Shown here piece by piece: positions 58,023 to 64,000 of a stretch of 64,000 bases of DNA. Made by a program: the position numbers and the translations under genes. Source of the DNA: Trueperella pecoris (GTDB lineage Bacteria; Actinomycetota; Actinomycetes; Actinomycetales; Actinomycetaceae). Under the pieces are notes generated by a model that ran no database searches, was not told the DNA's origin, and saw nothing but the letters and a program-made list of their open reading frames with translations. Within the stretch, counting starts at the first letter, position 1. Every line of letters starts with the position of its first letter. The DNA is taken from assembly GCF_014926385.1 (NCBI RefSeq), contig NZ_CP053291.1, positions 1,550,001 through 1,614,000 of the forward strand. The letters are read 5' to 3'.

Positions 58023-60596
58023 TTACCTCCTGATGCCGACGACGTCGCCTGGGCGGCAACCAATCGAAGCGATCTGGCTACCGAGGGAATTCTGCGGAAC
58101 CCACACGACGGCGTCGGGCATCGCCACGATCGCGACGTCGTAGGTCAGTGAGCCGTCCGGTCCGCTCAGCGTCACGGTGTCCGTGATGCCGGCGCTGGCG
58201 GCTGTGTTGGCGCTCATGACGGCGACGGGCTTGCGTGCCGTCTTGGCCAGATAGGGCTCTCCAGACAGGAGCGCGCCGGCGTCGATCATCTGCTTCCACG
58301 AAGCGAGGACGACCTGTCCGGCGCCCACGGTCGGAGCCGGGGCCGGGGCAAGGTTGGGCAGCTCGGCGCGCGCGCCGTCCCACCGGCGAAGCTCGGCCAT
58401 TTCCTCGACGGCGTCCTTGAGCGTGTCGAGCCCAAGCTCAACGCCCATCTCGGCGGCGAGCTCGCTGAGGACGCGGCGGTCGGAGAGGTTCTTGGAGACG
58501 ATCGTCTGCCCGAAGGGGCGCAGGCGGCCCTCCCAGTTGACGAACGTGCCGCCCTTTTCGGCAGGAGGAGCGACAGGGAGGACGACGTCGGCGAGTTCGG
58601 TCGCCGACGTCTCACGCACCTCGAGCTGAACCACGAAGACGTTGCGAAGGGCCTCGGCCGCACCCGCGGGAAGGTCCGACAGCTCGACGCCGCCAAGTAG
58701 CACCGCTCCGATTTCCCCGGCAGCCGCGGCTGCGAGGATCTCGTCCGTGCGCCGGCCGATGGTCTCCGGCAACGAGGGCACGCCCCAAACGGCGGCCACA
58801 TCGATGCGCGCACCGGCATCGGCCACCTGGCGTCCGCCGGGAAGCAGGTTTGGCATGACGCCGGCGTCGACGGCGCCGCGGTCGCCCGCACGGCGAGGAA
58901 CCCACGCGAGGCGGGCGCCCGTGCGCTGGGCGAGGCGAACGGCCGCCGAGAGCGCGCCAGGCGTATCGGCCGTACGCTCGCCGACGAGAATGACGGAGCC
59001 GTCCTTGCTCAGGTCGTCGAAGACGTCGCCGAAGCCGTTGGCGTTGCCCGCGTAGACGGCGTCGAGAACCTCAGCCTCAGTACCGGGAACAGCCGGCAAG
59101 AAGCGAGCCTTCATCTTCGAGGTACCCAGCGTCTTGTAGGCGGAAATGACGGTGACGGAGGTGGACTTGGCGAGGGCTCCCTTGCGCAGGCGAAGGAAGA
59201 CCGAACCGATCTCGTCCTCGGCCTCAAGCCCGACCGTCAACACGTGGCCCGCGTGCTCGATATCGGCATAGGTGACGCCAAGCTCCGAGCCAGCCACGTG
59301 GGCCGCGAGGAACTGATCCTCCTCCGCGCTACCCGGGCGGGTGCGGAAATCGATGTCGTTTGTGCCGAGCACCACGCGGGCGAACTTCGTATACGCGTAG
59401 GCATCCTCAAGGGTGAGGCGGCCACCGGTGATCACGCCGATGCCCTTGCCCTTTGCTGCGGCCAGCCCCTCAGCTGCGGCCTCGAGGGCCTCGAACCAGG
59501 AGGTCGGCCCCTGAGGCTGGGCGGCGATACGCGGATAGGTCAAGCGATCCGGGCCGGTCTGCCAACGGAATGCGAAACGATCCTTATCGGTGATCCACGA
59601 TTCGTTGACGTCCATGTCCTCCTGAGCCAAGCGGCGAACCACGGTGCCGCGGCGGTAGTCGACGCGGATGGCCGAACCGGAGGCGTCGTGCTCGGTGATC
59701 GAGGGAACGGAGACAAGATCGAAGGGACGTGCGCGGAAGCGGTAGGAGGTCGAGGTCAACGCGCCCACCGGGCAGATCTGAATCACGTTGCCGGAGAAGT
59801 AGGAAGAGAACGGCTTGCCCGTCACGTCCATCTCCGACGCCTCGACCGGGCCCGCGGAGAAGCCGAGCTCGCGTCCGACGGCACCATCCGGGCCGGCGTA
59901 GGAATTCTCGACGACCGGAGCGTGCGAACCGTCGGCGTCGGAGAAGTCCAGCACCGAGGCGTCAAAGTTTCCGATCTGGGAACCGTGCAGACCATGTACC
60001 TCGCGCCCCGCCGAGCCGCCGCCGCGCCCCTGGAGCTGGATGAAGGCGTCGCCGGCGATCTGGGTGGAGAAGCGCGTGCAACGCTGGCACAGGATGCAGC
60101 GGTCGCGATCGAGGAGGATCTGTGGGGAAACCGAGATCGGCTTCGGGTAGGTGCGCTTGATGTCGACGAAACGGGACTGCACTCGGCCATCCGACATGGC
60201 CTGGTTCTGCAACGGGCACTCACCGCCCTTGTCGCAGACCGGGCAGTCCATCGGGTGGTTGATCAGCAGAAATTCCATCACGCCGTGCTGAGCCTTCTGG
60301 GCCACCTGCGACGTGGCGGCCGTGTAGACCTCCATGTTCGGGGAGACCGTCACGGCGCAGGCCGGCTGAGGCTTAGGCATCTTGGACACGACGCCGTCTC
60401 GGTTCGGCGAGGCGACCTCGACCAGGCACTGGCGGCACGCAGCGGCCGGCGCCAGGAGCGGGTGATCGCAGAAGCGCGGAATGTGGACACCAATCTTCTC
60501 GGCGGCGCGAATGATCAGCGTGCCCTTGGGGACGGAGACCTCCTTACCGTCCACCTTGATGGTGATGAGATCGGCGGGTGCGTTCTTGGTTGTCAT
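58023..60596 (-). CDS. nuoG: NADH-quinone oxidoreductase subunit G
   Basis: This 857-residue subunit is the largest of the peripheral arm. The N-terminal part has a 2Fe-2S motif (CRQCLVEV), the 4Fe-4S with His ligand (HPMDCPVCDKGGECPLQ) and CILCQRCTRFS; the middle and C-terminal parts are of the molybdopterin-oxidoreductase type without cofactor. ATG 60596 overlaps the nuoF stop by four bases; the frame continuing to 60905 is not coding. Confidence 0.95.
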   Translation of the reverse strand: MTTKNAPADLITIKVDGKEVSVPKGTLIIRAAEKIGVHIPRFCDHPLLAPAAACRQCLVEVASPNRDGVVSKMPKPQPACAVTVSPNMEVYTAATSQVAQKAQHGVMEFLLINHPMDCPVCDKGGECPLQNQAMSDGRVQSRFVDIKRTYPKPISVSPQILLDRDRCILCQRCTRFSTQIAGDAFIQLQGRGGGSAGREVHGLHGSQIGNFDASVLDFSDADGSHAPVVENSYAGPDGAVGRELGFSAGPVEASEMDVTGKPFSSYFSGNVIQICPVGALTSTSYRFRARPFDLVSVPSITEHDASGSAIRVDYRRGTVVRRLAQEDMDVNESWITDKDRFAFRWQTGPDRLTYPRIAAQPQGPTSWFEALEAAAEGLAAAKGKGIGVITGGRLTLEDAYAYTKFARVVLGTNDIDFRTRPGSAEEDQFLAAHVAGSELGVTYADIEHAGHVLTVGLEAEDEIGSVFLRLRKGALAKSTSVTVISAYKTLGTSKMKARFLPAVPGTEAEVLDAVYAGNANGFGDVFDDLSKDGSVILVGERTADTPGALSAAVRLAQRTGARLAWVPRRAGDRGAVDAGVMPNLLPGGRQVADAGARIDVAAVWGVPSLPETIGRRTDEILAAAAAGEIGAVLLGGVELSDLPAGAAEALRNVFVVQLEVRETSATELADVVLPVAPPAEKGGTFVNWEGRLRPFGQTIVSKNLSDRRVLSELAAEMGVELGLDTLKDAVEEMAELRRWDGARAELPNLAPAPAPTVGAGQVVLASWKQMIDAGALLSGEPYLAKTARKPVAVMSANTAASAGITDTVTLSGPDGSLTYDVAIVAMPDAVVWVPQNSLGSQIASIGCRPGDVVGIRR

Positions 60597-61933
60597 TGAA
60601 CACCTACTTCGCGAAACAGTACGGATTTCTCCGCCGGGAAGAGCTCGGCTGCCGGCGTCGTGTAGCCAGCCTCGAACTCGGAACGGAACAGATCGATCGC
60701 GGAACGAATGGGGGTGGCAGCGGCGTCGCCGAGTGCGCAGAACGAGCGGCCGAAAATGTTGTCGGCAATTTCGTAAAGCAGGTCGATATCGCCGTCGCGG
60801 GCGCGGCCTTCCTCGAAACGGTGCATGAGCTGGCGCATCCAGTAGGTGCCCTCGCGGCACGGGGTGCACTTGCCACAGGACTCGTGCTGGTAGAAGTCCG
60901 TCCAACGGGAGACGACGCGCACCACAGAGACCGTCTCATCAAAGACCTGGATCGCACGGGTGGCGAGCATGGAGCCGGAGGCCGCGACCTCGTCGTAGCC
61001 GAGCGGCACGTCAAGCTGCTCGGGCGTACACAGCGGCGCGGACGAACCGCCCACCGCGTAGAACTTCAGCTCGTGGCCCTCGCGAATGCCGCCGGCCATC
61101 TCGAGCAGCTCGCGCATCGTAATGCCGAAGGGAGCCTCGAACTGGCCCGGATTCTTCACGTGCCCGGAAACGGAGAAAATGCCATGGCCGCGCGAGTTCT
61201 TCGTCTGCGCTCCCATGGCCTGGAACCATTCGGCTCCGTTGTTGATGATCCCGGGAACCGAAGCGATGGACTCGACGTTGTTGACCACCGTCGGACGGGC
61301 ATAGAGGCCCTCGACAGCGGGGAACGGGGGCTTGAGGCGCGGCTGGCCGCGGAAACCCTCGAGCGAATCGAGAAGCGCGGTCTCTTCGCCACAAATGTAG
61401 GCTCCGGCGCCGGCGTGAACCGTGATGTCAAGATCGTAATCGCCGTTGGGGCCGAGGCCCTTGCCGAGCAGGCCCGCCTCGCGAGCCTCGCGAACAGCCG
61501 CCAGCAGGCGCCGGTAGACGTGAACAACCTCGCCGCGCAGGTAAATGAATCCGTGGTGGCCGCCGATGGCGAGCATGCAGATCATCATGCCCTCGACGAG
61601 CAGGTGCGGATTGGCCATGAGGAACGGAATGTCCTTGCAGGTGCCGGGCTCGGATTCGTCGGCGTTGACCACGAGGTAGCGTGGACCGCCGTCCGGAGCG
61701 GGCAGGAAGGACCACTTCAGTCCGGTCGGGAAGCCAGCGCCTCCACGCCCGCGAAGGCCCGATTCCTTGATCACGTTCGTGATCGCACCGTCTTCCTTGG
61801 CCATCTCCCAGGCCTTCTCAATGGCCTTGTATCCCCCGCCCGCGCGGTAGGCATCGAGCGTCCAAGAACGCTCCTTATCCCACATGTCACTCAGGACGGG
61901 CGACAGGATACCGGGTGCAGAAAACTCGGTCAC
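60593..61933 (-). CDS. nuoF: NADH-quinone oxidoreductase subunit F
   Basis: This 446-residue subunit oxidises NADH. It has the NADH/FMN loop GLRGRGGAGFPTGLKW, YLVVNADESEPGTCKD, GAGAYICGEETALLDSLEG and the 4Fe-4S cluster N3 motif ESCGKCTPCREGT. It overlaps nuoE by four bases. Confidence 0.96.
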   Translation of the reverse strand: MTEFSAPGILSPVLSDMWDKERSWTLDAYRAGGGYKAIEKAWEMAKEDGAITNVIKESGLRGRGGAGFPTGLKWSFLPAPDGGPRYLVVNADESEPGTCKDIPFLMANPHLLVEGMMICMLAIGGHHGFIYLRGEVVHVYRRLLAAVREAREAGLLGKGLGPNGDYDLDITVHAGAGAYICGEETALLDSLEGFRGQPRLKPPFPAVEGLYARPTVVNNVESIASVPGIINNGAEWFQAMGAQTKNSRGHGIFSVSGHVKNPGQFEAPFGITMRELLEMAGGIREGHELKFYAVGGSSAPLCTPEQLDVPLGYDEVAASGSMLATRAIQVFDETVSVVRVVSRWTDFYQHESCGKCTPCREGTYWMRQLMHRFEEGRARDGDIDLLYEIADNIFGRSFCALGDAAATPIRSAIDLFRSEFEAGYTTPAAELFPAEKSVLFREVGVQ

Positions 61934-62610
61934 TTCATCTCCTCCCCGGTCGGCGCGGGCGCGCTCCAGCCGTTCTCGCGGGCGATCTTCAGGCCGCGCA
62001 GCGAGGCCTCGCCCGCCGATGGCCCCTCGTCGACGTGGCCGTCTTCGAATCCGGCCAGCACGCGCGAGATTTCCTTGAAAGTATGCACCTTCGCCGCGCC
62101 GCGGGTCGGGTGGATGTCCTTGCCGGCACGGATGTCGTCAACAATCTGTTTGGCCGACGCCGGGGTCTGGTTGTCAAAGAACTCCCAGTTGACCATAACG
62201 ACGGGCGCGTAGTCGCAACCCGCGTTGCACTCGAGTTGCTCGAGAGTGATCTTGCCGTCCTCGGTGGTCTGATCGTGGCCGACGCCGACGTAGGCGGACA
62301 GCTCCTCCCAGATCGCGTCCCCGCCCATGACGGCGCACAGCGCATTCGTGCACACGCCCACGTTGTATTCGCCATTGGGGTGGCGGCGATACTGCGAGTA
62401 GAAGGTCGCCACCGCGGAGACCTGTGCACGCGTCAGGTCGAGGATGTCGGCCACCAGCGTGATGCCACGCGGGGAGCAGAAACCATCCTCGGATTGAATG
62501 AGATGCAGCAGCGGCATGATGGCCGATCGCTGCTCGGGGTAGCGTGCGACTACCTCGGCGGCGTCGGCGCGCAGGCGTGCCTCAACTTCTGGCGTGTAGT
62601 TCGTTGCCAT
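61930..62610 (-). CDS. nuoE: NADH-quinone oxidoreductase subunit E
   Basis: This 226-residue thioredoxin-like subunit binds the 2Fe-2S cluster N1a, with cysteines in GVCTNALCAVMGG and NAGCDYAPVVMVNWEFFD. It has an extra C-terminal segment of about 55 residues rich in Ala and Glu. It starts one base inside the stop of nuoD. Confidence 0.95.
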   Translation of the reverse strand: MATNYTPEVEARLRADAAEVVARYPEQRSAIMPLLHLIQSEDGFCSPRGITLVADILDLTRAQVSAVATFYSQYRRHPNGEYNVGVCTNALCAVMGGDAIWEELSAYVGVGHDQTTEDGKITLEQLECNAGCDYAPVVMVNWEFFDNQTPASAKQIVDDIRAGKDIHPTRGAAKVHTFKEISRVLAGFEDGHVDEGPSAGEASLRGLKIARENGWSAPAPTGEEMK

Positions 62611-63959
62611 TAGCGGTCTACTCCTCCCATCACGGGGTCGACTGCGGCCAGCGCGATGATGAGGTCGGCCAGGAGGCCGCCTTCAGCCATCAGCGCGAGC
62701 GACTGGAGGTTGTTGAAGCCCGGATCGCGGAAGTGCGCACGGTAGGGGCGCGTGCCGCCGTCGGAAACCAGGTGGACGCCCATGACGCCCTTTGCGTGCT
62801 CGACCAGGGAATAGGCCTGTCCGGCCGGGACGCGGAAGCCCTCCGTGACCAGCTTGAAGTGATGGATGAGGGACTCCATCGATTCGGTCATGATGTGACG
62901 AACGTGCTCGGGGCTGGTGCCCTGGCCGTCGGATAGAATGGAAAGCTGAGCGGGCCATGCGATCTTCTTGTCGTCGATCATGACGGGTGCGCCGGCGGTC
63001 TTCTCCAGCTCGTCAAGCACCTGGTAGATGATGCGAAGCGACTGGTAGCACTCTTCGAACTTGACCTTGATACGGTTGTAGGCGTCGCACTTTTCCGCAA
63101 CGGGAACGTCGAACTCGTACTTTTCGTATCCACAGTAGGGCTGGGTCTTGCGAAGATCCCACGGCAGTCCGGCGGCGCGAATCGACGGGCCGGTCATCGA
63201 CAACGCCATGAGAGCCGAGAGCGGAGAGACCGCGACGTCGACGTGGCGCTTAAGGAAGATCGGGTTGTCCATCGTCAGATCCTGCATCTCCGAGATGGTG
63301 TTGCGAACACCGGGGAGAAGCTCGCGGATGTAGTCGATGCCGCCCGCTGGTAGGTCCTCGAGGACGCCGCCGGGGCGGATGAACTCGTTGTTCATGCGAA
63401 GGCCCGTGATGTCTTCCATGATGCGCAAGAGGTCCTCACGCAGGCGGAAGGTCAGGGTCAGCATCGTGGTGGCACCAAGCTCGTTGCCGCCCGATCCGAT
63501 GCCCACGATGTGAGAGTTGATGCGGGTGAGCTCCATGAGCAGGACGCGGATGGCCTGGGCACGCTCGGGGATCTGATCCTCGATGCCGAGGAGCTTCTCC
63601 ACGGCCATGCAGTAGGCCACTTCCTGGAAGATCGGGGCCACGTAATCCATACGAGTGCAGAAGGCAACGCCCTGCGTCCACGTGCGGTATTCCATGTTCT
63701 TCTCGATACCGGTGTGGAGGAAGCCGGTCGCCGCACGGACCTCGTTCACGCGTTCGCCGTCCAGTTCGACCTGGACGCGCAACACGCCGTGGGTGGAGGG
63801 GTGAACCGGGCCGAGGTTAACAACGATGTGCTCCTCGCCGAGCTCCTCGGCGTCCTTAGCGATGTCGCCCCAGTCGCCTCCAACTGCCTCGTAGATCCGG
63901 GCATCTTCCATCGACGCATCGGTCGCAGCGCGCGTGGCGCGTGGCATGGAACTAGTCAT
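62610..63959 (-). CDS. nuoD: NADH-quinone oxidoreductase subunit D
   Basis: This 449-residue subunit forms the quinone-binding pocket with NuoB. Motifs: VNLGPVHPSTHGVLRVQ, GFLHTGIEKNMEYRTWTQG, DYVAPIFQEVAY and the C-terminal DPVMGGVDR. The initial 35 residues are Ala/Asp rich. The ATG at 63959 overlaps the nuoC stop by one base. Confidence 0.96.
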   Translation of the reverse strand: MTSSMPRATRAATDASMEDARIYEAVGGDWGDIAKDAEELGEEHIVVNLGPVHPSTHGVLRVQVELDGERVNEVRAATGFLHTGIEKNMEYRTWTQGVAFCTRMDYVAPIFQEVAYCMAVEKLLGIEDQIPERAQAIRVLLMELTRINSHIVGIGSGGNELGATTMLTLTFRLREDLLRIMEDITGLRMNNEFIRPGGVLEDLPAGGIDYIRELLPGVRNTISEMQDLTMDNPIFLKRHVDVAVSPLSALMALSMTGPSIRAAGLPWDLRKTQPYCGYEKYEFDVPVAEKCDAYNRIKVKFEECYQSLRIIYQVLDELEKTAGAPVMIDDKKIAWPAQLSILSDGQGTSPEHVRHIMTESMESLIHHFKLVTEGFRVPAGQAYSLVEHAKGVMGVHLVSDGGTRPYRAHFRDPGFNNLQSLALMAEGGLLADLIIALAAVDPVMGGVDR

Positions 63960-64000
63960 TAGTTGTACTCCCTCCGTGTATCCGGTGGCGGAATAACAGC
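63959..64000 (-). CDS. nuoC: NADH-quinone oxidoreductase subunit C, last codons
   Basis: The minus frame encodes AVIPPPDTRREYN and a TAA stop overlapping the nuoD ATG (TAATG). This is what is expected for the end of nuoC directly before nuoD in a nuo operon. The body of the gene is outside the window. Confidence 0.7.
   Translation of the reverse strand, partial: AVIPPPDTRREYN

Noticed and set aside
58019-58063. nuoH start at 58063 overlapping nuoG
   Set aside because: GTG 58018 has AGGAGG seven bases upstream and removes the overlap.

Overview
The window looks like chromosomal DNA of a high-GC Gram-positive actinobacterium, most likely Actinomycetaceae (a Trueperella/Arcanobacterium/Actinomyces-type organism; the genus is inferred from gene content, not proven). 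The lineage signals are the three-domain 2-oxoglutarate decarboxylase Kgd, the 24-residue ribosomal protein bL37, a SigR/RsrA thiol-stress pair, the SecA-linked Rv3235-like protein and GTG/TTG starts. Overlaps of the ATGA/GTGA type occur in almost every operon. There is no phage, insertion sequence or CRISPR array.

Region by region. 0-0.6 kb: start of argS (minus) and a tRNA-Arg(CCG). 0.6-6.9 kb: an accessory, visibly more AT-rich island of secreted proteins: an Excalibur lipoprotein with KPAP repeats, a secreted protein put out of frame by a G6 tract and followed by a 45-residue membrane peptide, a decayed permease tail, and a three-gene exporter (peptidoglycan-binding adaptor, MacB-type ATPase, FtsX-type permease) divergent from a small two-cysteine secreted protein and a lipoprotein. 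6.9-17.7 kb: cell-envelope and metabolic genes: a glycerophosphodiesterase, an M23 peptidase, two CNNM/CorC membrane proteins, kgd, a degenerate SGNH protein, an NlpC/P60 hydrolase, bL37 and rsrA-sigR.

18.3-33.1 kb: a complete sialic-acid locus. One minus-strand operon encodes an oligopeptide-family ABC transporter (binding protein, permease, permease-ATPase fusion, ATPase) and then nanA, nanK, nanE, nagB and nagA, giving import and conversion of sialic acid to fructose-6-phosphate. The divergent plus-strand unit encodes a FadR-type regulator, a double alpha/beta-hydrolase fusion and a sialidase; the last two have no signal peptide. The two units share a 64-bp control region with facing -10 boxes and a perfect TTGTCAGACAA palindrome. 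The simplest reading is cytosolic trimming of imported, possibly O-acetylated, sialoglycans.

33.1-49.6 kb: housekeeping genes: a DoxX-like protein, aroA, rsgA, hisN, sbcDC, an orphan CpaE/SAF pair, a BldC-like DNA-binding protein, a LysM protein, an Rv3235-like protein, secA and a polyprenyl diphosphate synthase. The last is translationally coupled to the end of the nuo operon. 49.6-64 kb: respiratory complex I, nuoN to nuoD, plus the last codons of nuoC.

The most interesting leads are the possible phase-variable secreted protein with its exporter neighbourhood, the signal-less sialidase and double-esterase module, the SigR-type promoter lying inside the hairpin that ends the nan/nag operon, and a second copy of the putative NanR operator in front of an NlpC/P60 peptidoglycan hydrolase gene.
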